Program-made: the position numbers and the translations under genes
Shown here: positions 26,866 to 36,579 of the stretch, piece by piece
Position numbering within the stretch: position 1 is the stretch's first letter
Layout: each line of letters begins with the position of its first letter
The notes under the pieces: generated by a model
Told to the model about the DNA's origin: nothing
Databases searched by the model: none
Seen by the model: only the letters and a program-made list of their open reading frames with translations
Source of the DNA: Agrobacterium vitis
Lineage (GTDB): Bacteria > Pseudomonadota > Alphaproteobacteria > Rhizobiales > Rhizobiaceae
Reading direction: 5' to 3'
Length of the DNA: 64,000 nt
Assembly: GCF_013426735.1 (NCBI RefSeq)
Contig: NZ_AP023272.1
Span: 2,958,501-3,022,500, forward strand

Positions 26866-27166
26866 TGTCTTATCTCTCTGTATTTGTTTCGATGACCTCA
26901 ATATACGAGTGCACTGCACAAAGAACCAGAGACAAGGCGCGTTGCCAGCCATGCGCATAATGCATGGCATCATTAAAAACCGCGGAATTTAGCCAGAAAC
27001 TGCACGAAATTTGATCAGAAACACGGCTCCGATGTCGAAACATTGGCGGCACCGACGAAGCGGACAGTGATCATTTACAGCGCCGTGCACGCTATAAAAC
27101 ACACCTATGACGCTGTAACGCTTTGTATCGGCAGCATAATTTCAATCGAAATTGGCAATCCAAGCC
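26866..27166. other. Intergenic region between rsh and the DUF3563 gene
   Basis: About 300 bases with no credible gene. It holds the promoter of the DUF3563 gene on the minus strand; an 11-bp palindrome GTGCACTGCAC (26909-26919) lies 44 bases upstream of its start and could be an operator. Confidence 0.4.
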
Positions 27167-29407
27167 TCAATCATAAACCCGCTTGGCGGTTGCCACGCAA
27201 TCCAGCTCCTTCAGCTGGGACAAAAGCTGGTTGAGTTGACGCAGATCCCAGACATCCAGATCGAAGGCCATTTCGGTAAAATCGGCAGCGACGCGCATCA
27301 TGGACAGAAGCCGGATATTGATGTCCAGCCCGGCAATCAGTTGCGCCACCTTGGCCAGCGTACCCGGCTCGTTGATGGCGTTGATCAGGATGCGGGAATG
27401 GAAGCGCGACTTGTTGGCCTCATCCAGATCCCAGCGGACGTCGATCCAGCGTTCCGGCTCGTCATCGTATTTCTGCAAGGCAGACGCCTGGATCGGATAG
27501 ATGATGATCCCCTTGCCGTCTTCCATGATGCCGACAATCCGGTCACCGGGAACGGCACCGGCTGCGGAGAAATGCACTTCGAGATTCCCAGCCAGCCCTC
27601 GGATCGGCAGTGGATCCAGCTCCTCCGCAAGACTGCCATCGGCAGGCTTTGCGGCGTCAGACGCCTTCTTGCCTTGCGGCAGCTTGAACATCATGCCGCT
27701 GGCCGAGCGCATATTGAACCAGCCATCGTCCATGGCAGGCTTTACGGTAACGCGCTCGTCCTGGTAATCAGGGAATACGGCGCGCAGCACATCAAGCGAT
27801 GACACTTCGCCGCGACCGACTGCCGCGATGGCATCCTCGACATCCTTATGGCCCAGCCGGTGCAGAACCGGTTTCAGGATCTCGCGGGAAAAGGTCTTGG
27901 CGGCGCGCTCGAACGTGCGCTCGAGGATTCGGTAGCCGAGGCCGGAATATTGCTTGCGGATCGCCATACGGGTGGCCCGGCGGATGGCGGCGCGGGCCTT
28001 GCCGGTGACGACGATCTCTTCCCAGGCCGCCGGCGGCACCTGCACGCCGGAGCGAATGATCTCCACCTCGTCGCCATTGGCCAGGCGGGTGACCAGCGGC
28101 ATGATCCGGCCATTGATCTTGGCGCCAACAGTGGTATCGCCGATATTGGTATGAACGGCATAGGCAAAGTCGATCGGCGTGGCGCCGCGCGGCAGGGCGA
28201 TCAACTTGCCCTTCGGAGTGAAACAGAAGACCTGGTCCTGGAACAGTTCCAGCTTGGTGTGCTCAAGAAACTCTTCCGGATTGTTGGCTTCCGCCAGAGC
28301 CTCGATGGTATGACGCAGCCAGGAATAAGCATTGCTTTCGCGCGACAGCAACTCGCCTTCGCCACCGCCCTCCCCATCCTTGTAGAGCGCGTGGGCGGCG
28401 ATGCCGTACTCGGCAATTTCATGCATGCGGTGGGTGCGGATCTGCAACTCGATACGCTGGCGCGACGGGCCGACGATGGTGGTGTGCAGCGACCGGTAAT
28501 CATTCTGCTTCGGCGTCGAGATATAGTCCTTGAACCGGCCAGGCACCACCCGCCAGCGGGTATGGACAATGCCAAGCGCCCGATAGCAGGCCGCAACGCC
28601 ATCGACCAGGATGCGAAAACCGTAGACATCCGAAAGCTGCTCGAAGGACAGCGATTTGGACTGCATCTTGCGAAACACCGAATAGGGTTTCTTCTGGCGC
28701 CCCTTCACCGAGGCCTGGAGCAAACCGTTGGCGACCAGAAGATCGCTCAATTCGTCTTCAATCTTCTTGATCAGCCCTTCATTGCGCCGGGAAAGCTCTT
28801 CCAGCCGCTTGGTAACAGTCTCGTAAGCTTCGGGATTGATATAGCGGAAGGACAGATCCTCCAGCTCGTCGCGCATGTCCTGCATGCCCATGCGGCCAGC
28901 CAGCGGCGCATAGATTTCCATGGTTTCCTCGGAAATCCGGGCGCGTTTGTCGGGGCGCATATGCTCCAGCGTGCGCATATTGTGCAGTCGATCAGCCAGC
29001 TTGACCAGCAGAACCCGCACATCGTCTGAAATCGCCAGCAGCAGCTTGCGCAGGTTTTCGGCCTGCTTGGCTTTCTTGGTAACGAGGTCGAGTTTCTTCA
29101 GCTTGGTGAGGCCTTCGACGAGCCGGCCGATATCCTCGCCGAACAATTCGTCGATTTCGGCCCTAGTCGCCGTGGTATCCTCGATCGTGTCATGCAGCAG
29201 GGCAACCGCGATAGTCGACTCGTCCAGATGCATTTCGGTGAGGATGGCGGCCACTTCCAGCGGATGTGAAATATAGGGATCGCCGCTGGCTCGCTTCTGC
29301 TGGCCATGTTTCTGCATGGCGTAGACATAGGCCTTGTTGAGCAATGCTTCGTTGGCGTCGGGCTTGTACTTCTGTACCCGCTCCACGAGCTCATACTGCC
29401 GCATCAT
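27167..29407 (-). CDS. rsh: Bifunctional (p)ppGpp synthetase/hydrolase
   Basis: This is the single long RelA/SpoT homologue that controls the stringent response in rhizobia. It is 746 aa with the HD hydrolase domain at the N-terminus (His48 in ISHPLEVAA, His72-Asp73 in LLHDTIED), the synthetase domain (RFKDYISTPK and NDYRSLHTTI, about 290-310), a TGS domain (about 385-445), and a C-terminal ACT domain (ILINAINEPGTLAKVAQL). Both hydrolase and synthetase motifs are intact, so it should be bifunctional. It lies downstream of rpoZ, as is usual in this order. Confidence 0.95.
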   Translation of the reverse strand: MMRQYELVERVQKYKPDANEALLNKAYVYAMQKHGQQKRASGDPYISHPLEVAAILTEMHLDESTIAVALLHDTIEDTTATRAEIDELFGEDIGRLVEGLTKLKKLDLVTKKAKQAENLRKLLLAISDDVRVLLVKLADRLHNMRTLEHMRPDKRARISEETMEIYAPLAGRMGMQDMRDELEDLSFRYINPEAYETVTKRLEELSRRNEGLIKKIEDELSDLLVANGLLQASVKGRQKKPYSVFRKMQSKSLSFEQLSDVYGFRILVDGVAACYRALGIVHTRWRVVPGRFKDYISTPKQNDYRSLHTTIVGPSRQRIELQIRTHRMHEIAEYGIAAHALYKDGEGGGEGELLSRESNAYSWLRHTIEALAEANNPEEFLEHTKLELFQDQVFCFTPKGKLIALPRGATPIDFAYAVHTNIGDTTVGAKINGRIMPLVTRLANGDEVEIIRSGVQVPPAAWEEIVVTGKARAAIRRATRMAIRKQYSGLGYRILERTFERAAKTFSREILKPVLHRLGHKDVEDAIAAVGRGEVSSLDVLRAVFPDYQDERVTVKPAMDDGWFNMRSASGMMFKLPQGKKASDAAKPADGSLAEELDPLPIRGLAGNLEVHFSAAGAVPGDRIVGIMEDGKGIIIYPIQASALQKYDDEPERWIDVRWDLDEANKSRFHSRILINAINEPGTLAKVAQLIAGLDINIRLLSMMRVAADFTEMAFDLDVWDLRQLNQLLSQLKELDCVATAKRVYD

Positions 29408-29529
29408 GCCAAGGCTACTCCATCAATCGAAAATCAGGCCACAACAACGCTGGTCGAAGACGCACTCTCAAAAGAAAAAGCGCGCCAACCTTCCGATTGA
29501 CGCACAGAGAGTTTGAAAGATCGGACCAC

Positions 29530-29555
29530 CTCAAGACCGGTACGCCGATCTTGAG
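29530..29555 (-). repeat. Hairpin between rpoZ and rsh
   Basis: A 7-bp stem CTCAAGA / TCTTGAG lies 11 bases after the rpoZ stop on the coding (minus) strand. No U tract follows. It may attenuate or process the rpoZ-rsh transcript but would not be a strong terminator. Confidence 0.35.
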
Positions 29556-29565
29556 ACTTCGGCAA

Positions 29566-29964
29566 TCAGTAATCGTCGCTCTTTTCCGGCGGGACAAGGC
29601 CCTCGATGCCGGCCAGCAGCTCTTCTTCCGACATCTGGTCGAAGGCTACGGTTTCCGGCATTTCGTCCTCGTCTTGCGAGCCGCTGGTCAGCTGGCCTTC
29701 GGCAATGGAGGCAGCATCCTGTTCCGGCTCGTCGACTTCGACATGCTTTTGCAGGGAATGGATCAGATCTTCCTTCAGATCATCAGGCGACAGGGTCTCG
29801 TCAGCAATTTCGCGCAGGGCAACGACAGGATTCTTGTCATTGTCGCGGTCGATGGTGATCTGGGCTCCCTGGGAGATCTGACGGGCGCGATGGCTTGCCA
29901 GCAGAACCAGTTCGAAACGGTTATCGACCTTGTCGATGCAATCTTCCACGGTGACGCGTGCCAT
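29566..29964 (-). CDS. rpoZ: RNA polymerase omega subunit
   Basis: This small subunit aids RNA polymerase assembly and is part of the ppGpp-binding site. It is 132 aa. The N-terminal [23 protein letters not shown] core is clear; the rest is an acidic extension typical of alphaproteobacteria (ending in PPEKSDDY). It is next to rsh, so the ppGpp enzyme and a ppGpp-target subunit are neighbours. Confidence 0.95.
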   Translation of the reverse strand: MARVTVEDCIDKVDNRFELVLLASHRARQISQGAQITIDRDNDKNPVVALREIADETLSPDDLKEDLIHSLQKHVEVDEPEQDAASIAEGQLTSGSQDEDEMPETVAFDQMSEEELLAGIEGLVPPEKSDDY

Positions 29965-30275
29965 GGTCTGTCCTTCTTTTTACTATTTAGTCCTGGGGCT
30001 TTTAATATTTATTCCTGAGGGATTGACAGACCGGATACATGTATTATCGCCGGAGTTCAAGTTTTTCCTGAGCGTCGTTTCAGCCGGACTCAACCTAGAA
30101 ATTGTAAAAAAAATTGGAAACTCATAAAGATTCAATCAACAGTCGGTTGGAATATGCTCTATCGCTGGATACACAATTCATATATGATTAAATCATAATA
30201 CATTGAGTCGGGTTGGAACCCGAGGCTGGCCATACATGATGCCGCGCTAATGTATATAACAAAGGATGTTGAAGG
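29965..30275. other. Divergent promoter region of rpoZ and the NYN gene
   Basis: About 310 AT-rich bases between divergent genes. It holds the palindrome TATGATTAAATCATA at 30183-30197 and, 10 bases further on, a hairpin TCGGGTT-GG-AACCCGA at 30208-30223. No gene is seen. Confidence 0.5.
30183..30197. promoter_or_regulatory. 15-bp perfect palindrome upstream of the NYN gene
   Basis: TATGATTAAATCATA is a perfect palindrome around a central A, 78 bases before the NYN gene start in an AT-rich promoter-like zone. It is shaped like a dimeric regulator site. No known consensus is recognised. Confidence 0.35.
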
Positions 30276-30854
30276 ATGTTTGATCCGAGAGAAAAAATAG
30301 CGCTTTTCATAGATGGCGCAAATTTATATGCGGCTTCCAAAAGCCTTGGTTTCGATATCGACTACCGCAAGCTGCTCAAAGCATTTCAGAAGCGTGGCTA
30401 TCTGCTGCGCGCTTACTATTACACCGCGTTGATCGAAGACCAGGAATATTCGTCGATCCGTCCGCTGATCGATTGGCTGGACTATAACGGCTACAAGGTC
30501 ATTACCAAGCCGGCCAAGGAATTCACCGATTCCATGGGCCGCCGCAAGGTCAAGGGGAATATGGATATCGAACTGGCCATCGATGCGATGGAACAGTCCG
30601 AAACTGTGGATCATCTGGTGATCTTCTCCGGCGACGGCGATTTTACCACGCTCGTCGAAGCCCTTCAGCGCAAGGGCCGCAAGGTTTCCGTGGTTTCGAC
30701 TATGTCGACCCAGCCGCCGATGATTGCCGACGACCTTCGCCGCCAAGCCGATCATTTCATCGATCTCGTATCGTTGAAGGCTGAAATCGGTCGCGATCCA
30801 AGCGAACGGCCGATGCGCCAAGTCGAACCCATGCTCGCCGAGCCGCAGATCTGA
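30276..30854 (+). CDS. NYN-domain (LabA-like) ribonuclease-family protein
   Basis: This is a 192-aa protein with a PIN-like NYN domain, related to LabA proteins. Catalytic-type acidic residues are present: LFIDGANLY (Asp13), NMDIELAIDAME and FSGDGDFTTLVEAL. It is a predicted metal-dependent RNase, RNA target unknown. The last 30 residues (RDPSERPMRQVEPML) are an unstructured tail. It is divergent from rpoZ. Confidence 0.88.
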   Translation: MFDPREKIALFIDGANLYAASKSLGFDIDYRKLLKAFQKRGYLLRAYYYTALIEDQEYSSIRPLIDWLDYNGYKVITKPAKEFTDSMGRRKVKGNMDIELAIDAMEQSETVDHLVIFSGDGDFTTLVEALQRKGRKVSVVSTMSTQPPMIADDLRRQADHFIDLVSLKAEIGRDPSERPMRQVEPMLAEPQI

Positions 30855-31505
30855 TCGCCGATAGCGCCGAGCCAAATATGGCGCACTCATTTCCGCTGTA
30901 GCGCTTTTATTTGTTGCACAATGAGACGACCCTGGGTCAGCCAGGGTCCCCTCTACCATGGTCGGGCACATGTCTTTCCCGCATTATTCAGGGACATAAA
31001 CTGATGGTTGCCACGCAACCGCCCTGCCGTTTGCTTTCTTGATAAAAAATATTTCGGCTCAAATAAGATGCGACACACGCATAGCGGATCGCGACACGAC
31101 TGTATCTATTAAATATTCAGCAACGTAAGCTCTGCATATTTTAAGGGTTTTTGCGATAATATCTTGGTTTACCCGCTCCTGCGGATAGACGCTGGCGACC
31201 GCCTTATTATCCTATTGTTAAATTTCTGGGCGTTAACATTTCCATGCGAGGTGAGATCCTAACAGATCCACAACCGTGAGAATGATGACCAACAACACAA
31301 CCATAGCGCGTCTCTGGGCTGAGTATTTTCCTCGGATAGCGACAGAAGGCTCGAGGCACCACCTCTTGCATCCTGTCTTCAACACCTTGGACAAAATGGG
31401 ATGTAGCGGAGACCTCGCGTTATGGCAAAGCGCAGCGCCGATCTCCGTGTTGAATGGCTGACGATCGTGCATTTTTAAAACAGGATAAGTGAACCAGGGT
31501 GTTTC
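30855..31505. other. Long gene-free region before the globin-coupled receptor
   Basis: About 650 bases without a credible gene; the 61-codon frame at 31276 has no ribosome site or family resemblance. An 8-bp hairpin GACCCTGG / CCAGGGTC with loop GTCAG (30928-30948) follows the NYN gene but lacks a U tract. AT-rich blocks around 31040-31170 could hold the receptor promoter. Confidence 0.45.
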
Positions 31506-33020
31506 ATGACTAATGCAACCGATGACAATGGCGAACTTCACAAGCGAATGGCTTTCCTCAAGCTGACGGCAAGCGATCTGCAGGTCGTCGCCGGCTTGCA
31601 GCCGATCATTGCCCATTCCATCGGTCCGACGCTGGACATCTTCTACCAAACCGCCAAACAGCATCCGGAAGCGGCGAAGTTCTTTTCCAGCGACAGCCAT
31701 ATTGAACATGCCAAACAGAAACAGATCAAGCATTGGAGCCATTTGCTTTCCGGCCATCTGGATGGTGCTTATGTTGCCTCGGCAACCACGATTGGCCGCA
31801 CCCATGCAAAGCTGGGCCTTGAGCCGCGCTGGTATATCGACGGCTATGGCCTGATTCTCTCAGGCCTGGTCACCGGCGTGCTGGAAGCAGAGATGCGCGG
31901 AACGCTGTTTGGCAGCCGATTGAAAGGCGCCATTCCAAAAATCTCCGCGCTGATCCGCGCCACGATGCTGGATATGGATTTCGCCATTTCCACCTATGGT
32001 GAAGCATTGAGCGAGGAGCGCAGCAAAATTGCCGCGGAGCGCGCCAGAATCGAAGAAGAACAGCAACAGGCTCTGAGCGCCCTGGACAATGCATTGGCAG
32101 CACTCAGCAACGGCAATTTGACGGCACAGATCACCACACCGCTTGCGCCACAATACGAGGCCTTGCGCGGCAATTTCAACAAGGCCGTGGCCACCCTGGC
32201 GGGCGCTTTCGACGAAATCAGCCACGAGGCAGGCCAGGTCAATGCCAATACCCGTGAACTGACCCGGGCGACCGACGACATGGCCAAGCGGACGGAACAA
32301 CAGGCCGCCGCCCTTGAAGAGACGGCTGCGGCGCTGGAGGAAATCAGCGTGATTGCCAAGCAATCGGCGCTGCGCAGCCGCGAAGCCCAGACGGTGGCCA
32401 GCCATGCCGCAGAGGCCGCCGGCAAATCCGGCGAGATCGTCGGCAATGCGGTCGCGGCCATGAGCGCCATCGAGGACAGCTCGACAAAGATTTCCTCGAT
32501 CATCAGCGTCATCGACGAAATTTCCTTCCAGACCAACCTGCTGGCGCTGAATGCCGGGGTAGAAGCCGCACGGGCGGGCGAGGCAGGCAAGGGTTTCGCA
32601 GTCGTGGCCCAGGAAGTGCGTGAACTGGCACAGCGCTCCGCCAATGCCGCCAAGGAAATCAAAACGCTGATCGACCGCTCGTCGAAAGACGTCGCCAATG
32701 GCGTGGCCCTGGTCAACCAGACCGGCGACGTCTTGCGCACCATCAGCGATCAGGTTCGTGAAGTGGACGGACATATTGCAGCCATAGCCCAGGCCGCCCA
32801 GGAACAGGCATCCGGCATGAATGAAATCAATGCCGCTATTTCCAGCATGGACCAGTTGACCCAGCAGAATGCCTCGATGGTGGAGGAAACCAACGCCTCA
32901 ACCCATACGCTGCAAGGTGTATCCGACCACCTGGCATCGCTGCTGGCCCGTTTCCAGACGCGAGGGACGAAGGCGCATACGCCACGGTCCGGGGCCTATC
33001 ACCAGAGCTACGCCGCCTGA
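31506..33020 (+). CDS. Globin-coupled methyl-accepting chemotaxis protein
   Basis: This is a soluble oxygen-type chemoreceptor (504 aa). Residues 1-165 form a sensor globin with the proximal heme ligand His100 in RTHAKLGLEPRWYIDGY, as in HemAT. A HAMP-like linker follows (about 190-245), then a methyl-accepting signalling domain with the hairpin tip EISFQTNLLALNAGVEAA. There is no membrane segment, so it should sense gas or redox in the cytoplasm. No che genes are nearby, so it probably feeds a chemotaxis system encoded elsewhere. A strong terminator follows at 33071. Confidence 0.93.
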   Translation: MTNATDDNGELHKRMAFLKLTASDLQVVAGLQPIIAHSIGPTLDIFYQTAKQHPEAAKFFSSDSHIEHAKQKQIKHWSHLLSGHLDGAYVASATTIGRTHAKLGLEPRWYIDGYGLILSGLVTGVLEAEMRGTLFGSRLKGAIPKISALIRATMLDMDFAISTYGEALSEERSKIAAERARIEEEQQQALSALDNALAALSNGNLTAQITTPLAPQYEALRGNFNKAVATLAGAFDEISHEAGQVNANTRELTRATDDMAKRTEQQAAALEETAAALEEISVIAKQSALRSREAQTVASHAAEAAGKSGEIVGNAVAAMSAIEDSSTKISSIISVIDEISFQTNLLALNAGVEAARAGEAGKGFAVVAQEVRELAQRSANAAKEIKTLIDRSSKDVANGVALVNQTGDVLRTISDQVREVDGHIAAIAQAAQEQASGMNEINAAISSMDQLTQQNASMVEETNASTHTLQGVSDHLASLLARFQTRGTKAHTPRSGAYHQSYAA

Positions 33021-33070
33021 CGACCGGATAAAAATAAAATTGGTTATCCAGCCAGAATATTTTTTGAGAG

Positions 33071-33093
33071 CGGGCATATCCATGCCCGTTTTT
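33071..33093 (+). terminator. Rho-independent terminator of the chemoreceptor gene
   Basis: A perfect 7-bp stem CGGGCAT / ATGCCCG with loop ATCC is followed directly by TTTTT. It lies 51 bases after the stop codon and 39 bases before ada. Confidence 0.88.
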
Positions 33094-33131
33094 CGGCGTC
33101 GGCATCCGGTAAAATGACGTAAAACCTGTTC

Positions 33132-34205
33132 ATGCTGTTCAAACAACCTTCCGAAGATATCCTTTACGCCGCGCTGGTCGCCAAAGATGCGTCCTATGAC
33201 GGCTTCGCCTATGTCTGCGTCACCTCGACACGGATTTTCTGCCGATTCACCTGTACGGCGCGCAAACCCAAACCGGAAAATTGCCGGTTCACAGACACCA
33301 TCGCCGCCTGTCTTGAAGGCGGCTTTCGCCCTTGCAAGCGCTGCCGCCCGCTTCTTGCCTATGGTCACGCCGATCCGCTGGTAAAAGCCTTACTCGACCG
33401 GCTGGACGCCGATCCTGGCCGCCGCTGGCAGGAATCAGACGTCATTGCACTCGGTCATGATCCATCCACGGTCCGGCGCGCGTTCAAACGGCGGTTCGGA
33501 GTGAGCTTCATCGAAATGGCGCGATTGCGCCGGATCAGCCTTGGCACAGAAGTCCTTGCCGCTGGCGAGACTGTGATCGAAGCGCAGATGGAAGCCGGAT
33601 ATGAATCCGGCAGCGGCTTTCGTGCCGCCATCACCCAATTGCTCGGCAATGCTCCGGCAAGGATGAAGGACCTCAACCTGCTCAAGGCTGACTGGATCGA
33701 CACGCCGGTCGGGCCGATGCTGGCGATTGCCGACGATCACGCGCTGCATCTGCTCGAATTTGCCGACCGGCCTGCCCTGTCCACGGAACTGAACCGTCTG
33801 AAGGAACGACAAGGCTGCGGAGTAACAATTGGGCGAACCGCCGTGACCGAACAGATTGCGGCAGAACTGGCACGCTATTTCAGCGGCGATCCCAATGGAT
33901 TCGAAACCCGGGGATTCCAAACCCGGCTGGCCGGACATGGAACGCCATTCGAGCGCGATGTGTGGCAAGCGCTGCGGCACATTCCGGTGGGGGAGACCTG
34001 TAGCTATTCAGAGCTGGCGACATCCCTTGGTCGTCCAAGCGCCGTGCGGGCGGTGGCGCGGGCAAATGGAGCAAACCAGATCGCTATCGTCATACCCTGC
34101 CACCGCATCATTGGCGCGGATGGCAGCCTCACCGGCTATGGCGGAGGGCTGTGGCGCAAACAGTGGTTGCTCAATCACGAACGGCGCATAAAACACAACC
34201 CATAA
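33132..34205 (+). CDS. ada: Bifunctional methylated-DNA repair protein and regulator Ada
   Basis: This protein repairs methylphosphotriesters and O6-methylguanine and then activates the adaptive response. It is 357 aa. The N-terminal zinc site is complete (Cys37, Cys41 in FCRFTC, Cys68 and Cys71 in CKRC), with Cys37 as the methyl acceptor by homology. An AraC-type helix-turn-helix region follows (about 85-175). The C-terminal methyltransferase has Cys323 in VIPCHRIIG. All parts look functional, so it is the full E. coli-type Ada. Confidence 0.95.
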   Translation: MLFKQPSEDILYAALVAKDASYDGFAYVCVTSTRIFCRFTCTARKPKPENCRFTDTIAACLEGGFRPCKRCRPLLAYGHADPLVKALLDRLDADPGRRWQESDVIALGHDPSTVRRAFKRRFGVSFIEMARLRRISLGTEVLAAGETVIEAQMEAGYESGSGFRAAITQLLGNAPARMKDLNLLKADWIDTPVGPMLAIADDHALHLLEFADRPALSTELNRLKERQGCGVTIGRTAVTEQIAAELARYFSGDPNGFETRGFQTRLAGHGTPFERDVWQALRHIPVGETCSYSELATSLGRPSAVRAVARANGANQIAIVIPCHRIIGADGSLTGYGGGLWRKQWLLNHERRIKHNP

Positions 34206-34437
34206 GCGTTGCTGATCGTTGTCATTCAAAACATTCGCTGGACGATTTGACGCATCTCGGTCATTTTTCGCGCGTCCACTGGCAGCCAGAGTATTTCCAG
34301 GAAAAGGGAAAACCTCCCTGTTTCCATGATGGATAACAAGGTTCTCGGCCTGCCACCTTTTCACCCCTCACCCATCGCTTGTCTGCGTCGTCGAGACGTA
34401 GGCTCCTGTCCTCGTGCCCGCTTGAAAGGAAAAGATC

Positions 34438-34716
34438 ATGCGCACGACAGAACCGACGAAAAACAGTGTTGTCCTGGCCCCCAGAGGCGGTTTCACCCGT
34501 CGCTTTGCGATGGCCTATCGCTGGATCGCTTCGGGACTGGCGCGCTGTGCCTTACGCCGCGGCAATGGAAAGCCGAGCAACCACATAAGTGAGTTGAATG
34601 CGCATCAATTGCGCGATATCGGCCTCGACCACCGGGACATCTCGTCCCGGGAGGAGCAGGAGCGGCACGCCCGGCTGGCGGCCTATGCTTTCCTGATTGG
34701 TATGCACGGGCGGTAA
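34438..34716 (+). CDS. DUF1127 family small protein (92 aa)
   Basis: This is a small basic protein with a C-terminal DUF1127 motif (ISELNAHQLRDIGLDHRDIS). Proteins with this arginine-rich domain in alphaproteobacteria act in RNA turnover, and related ones in phosphate and carbon metabolism control. ATG 34438 follows GAAAGGAAAAG, a good ribosome site. The N-terminal extension (about 50 residues, with FTRRFAMAYRWIASGLARC) is longer than in the smallest members. Confidence 0.82.
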   Translation: MRTTEPTKNSVVLAPRGGFTRRFAMAYRWIASGLARCALRRGNGKPSNHISELNAHQLRDIGLDHRDISSREEQERHARLAAYAFLIGMHGR

Positions 34717-34748
34717 AATTCATGCCATGCCTGTCAAAGCGCCGTACG

Positions 34749-34785
34749 AGAGTCTGTCAGGTTCAAATTGAACCAGACAGACTCT
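34749..34785. repeat. Long nearly perfect hairpin of repeat copy A
   Basis: Arms AGAGTCTGTC / GACAGACTCT and GGTTCAA / TTGAACC are nested with a single A-A mismatch between them and one base at the centre. It is the left part of a two-hairpin unit whose right part is the core repeat at 34802-34846. It lies 33 bases after the DUF1127 gene. Confidence 0.7.
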
Positions 34786-34801
34786 AGATTCTTTTGTTTT
34801 C

Positions 34802-34850
34802 GTTTGTCTTTTCGGGAAAACCGGGTTCCACTTTTCCCTGACAAACTCTA
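34802..34850 (-). repeat. Dispersed palindromic repeat, copy A core
   Basis: The core pairs GTTTGTC / GACAAAC and GGGAAAA / TTTTCCC. From 34801 it shares 27 identical bases with copy B (from 43029). It lies between the convergent DUF1127 and smpB genes. On the minus strand it follows the smpB stop by about 30 bases and could act as its 3' end. Confidence 0.75.
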
Positions 34851-34878
34851 TGCGGCGCTTTGACAACTTACACGCATC

Positions 34879-35355
34879 TCAGCCCGTTTTCAGCAACCGG
34901 CTTTTCTGCCGGTTCCAGTCGCGTTCCTTCTCGGTCTCGCGCTTGTCATGCAATTTTTTGCCCTTGGCCAAGGCCAGTTCCAGCTTGGCGCGGCCTTTTT
35001 CGTTGAAATAGATTTTCAACGGCACCAGCGTCATGCCTTCGCGATTGATGGCCACGCGCAGCCGGTTGATCTCGCGCTTGTTGAGCAGCAATTTGCGACG
35101 ACGGCGCGGTTCATGGTTGAAACGGTTGGCCTGAAGATATTCCGGCAGATGCGAATTGATCAGCCAGATTTCCTCACCCTCGTCCGACGCATAGGATTCG
35201 GCAATATTGGCCTTGCCTTCACGCAGAGACTTGACCTCCGTGCCGGTCAGCATGATGCCAGCCTCGTAGGTATCGATGATCTCATAGTTAAACCGCGCCT
35301 TGCGGTTTTCCGCGACGATCTTGTTTACGGTGCGCTGGCTGCCTCTGGGTGCCAT
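34879..35355 (-). CDS. smpB: SsrA-binding protein SmpB
   Basis: This protein delivers tmRNA to stalled ribosomes in trans-translation. It is 158 aa. Core: [35 protein letters not shown] and the C-terminal [17 protein letters not shown] helix. It is on the same strand as dapA, 152 bases downstream of it, the usual rhizobial order. I did not find the tmRNA gene in the window. Confidence 0.95.
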   Translation of the reverse strand: MAPRGSQRTVNKIVAENRKARFNYEIIDTYEAGIMLTGTEVKSLREGKANIAESYASDEGEEIWLINSHLPEYLQANRFNHEPRRRRKLLLNKREINRLRVAINREGMTLVPLKIYFNEKGRAKLELALAKGKKLHDKRETEKERDWNRQKSRLLKTG

Positions 35356-35507
35356 GAACTCTGTCCAATCCGACCTATGCTTTTTGTTTTTTCTTACCGC
35401 CGGCGGGTTAATGCTCCGGTCTGTCCGGCCTTATGTAATACAGCAGTACCCGTAATGGAAGAAGCCGGAGCCAATGTGTACTCCGGCCCAGCCGTCCATC
35501 GATGATC

Positions 35508-36392
35508 TCAGTTTATCAGGCCCGCATGCTGAAGGGCGGCATCGATGGCCGCTTCCGTCGAGGCCTCCAGCGTCGATAGCAGCGGCAGGCGGGCGGTCCG
35601 ACCCATCCGGCCGAGCCGCGACAGGGCATATTTCGCCCCGCAAAGACCTGGCTCCAGGAAGATCGCCTTGTGCAGCGGCATCAGTCGGTCCTGGTAATCA
35701 AGCGCCTTGGCGAAATCCCCGGCCAGCGTCGCAGCCTGGAACTCGGCGCACAGGCGCGGCGCGACATTGGCCGTCACCGAAATGCAGCCAACCCCACCAT
35801 GGGCGTTGAAGCCCAGCGCAGTCGCGTCCTCGCCGGACAATTGGATGAACTCACGCCCGCAGGTGATCCGCTGTTCGGATACCCGCTCCAGCTTGCCGGT
35901 GGCGTCCTTGACGCCAACGATGGTTTTATGGGCCTGGGCCAGTTTTCCCATGGTTTCCGGGCTCATGTCGATCACCGAGCGCGGCGGAATATTGTAGATG
36001 ATGATCGGCAGGGAGACCGCCTGCGCAATCGCCGAGAAATGCGCGATCAGCCCCTTTTGGGTCGGCTTGTTATAATAGGGTGTCACCACCAGAACGGCAT
36101 CGGCCCCGGCCTTTTCAGCGTGCTGGGCAAGATCGATGGCTTCCATCGTATTATTGGAGCCAGCGCCGGCAATCACCGGAACCCGCCTGGCGGCCACTTC
36201 GATGCACAGCTCCACCACCCGTTTGTGCTCGGCATGGGTCAGGGTTGGCGATTCGCCTGTGGTGCCGACCGGCACTAGGCCGGAACTGCCTTCGGCGATC
36301 TGCCATTCGACATGAGCGGCAAAGGCTTTCTCGTCAATCGCCCCGGTTTCGGTGAACGGCGTGACAAGCGCGGGCATGGAACCCTGGAACAT
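35508..36392 (-). CDS. dapA: 4-hydroxy-tetrahydrodipicolinate synthase
   Basis: This enzyme condenses pyruvate with aspartate semialdehyde in the lysine and diaminopimelate pathway. It is 294 aa with the TIM-barrel fold. Catalytic residues are all present: Thr44-Thr45 (VGTTGESPT), Tyr107 (TPYYNKP), Tyr133 (IIYNIPP) and Schiff-base Lys162 (GVKDATGK). The start at 36392 gives the standard [13 protein letters not shown] opening; the frame extends upstream without homology. It is divergent from the lytic transglycosylase. Confidence 0.95.
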   Translation of the reverse strand: MFQGSMPALVTPFTETGAIDEKAFAAHVEWQIAEGSSGLVPVGTTGESPTLTHAEHKRVVELCIEVAARRVPVIAGAGSNNTMEAIDLAQHAEKAGADAVLVVTPYYNKPTQKGLIAHFSAIAQAVSLPIIIYNIPPRSVIDMSPETMGKLAQAHKTIVGVKDATGKLERVSEQRITCGREFIQLSGEDATALGFNAHGGVGCISVTANVAPRLCAEFQAATLAGDFAKALDYQDRLMPLHKAIFLEPGLCGAKYALSRLGRMGRTARLPLLSTLEASTEAAIDAALQHAGLIN

Positions 36393-36579
36393 GCATAGAA
36401 CTCCCAACAGCCGCCAATCCCTGGTCAGCCGTAAATGTGCAATCAAACGCGGGCACATTACTGCTAGGCCCGCACCGGTACAAGCACGGTTCGGCCGGTT
36501 TTATGACAGTTTTTCAATGCAGAATTTTCGTCGCATTGACGCCATTTCATTAAGCATTCATTAATCGGGGTCAGAGTTA

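Noticed and set aside
31276..31461. 61-codon frame before the chemoreceptor
   Set aside because: No ribosome site and no recognisable sequence.
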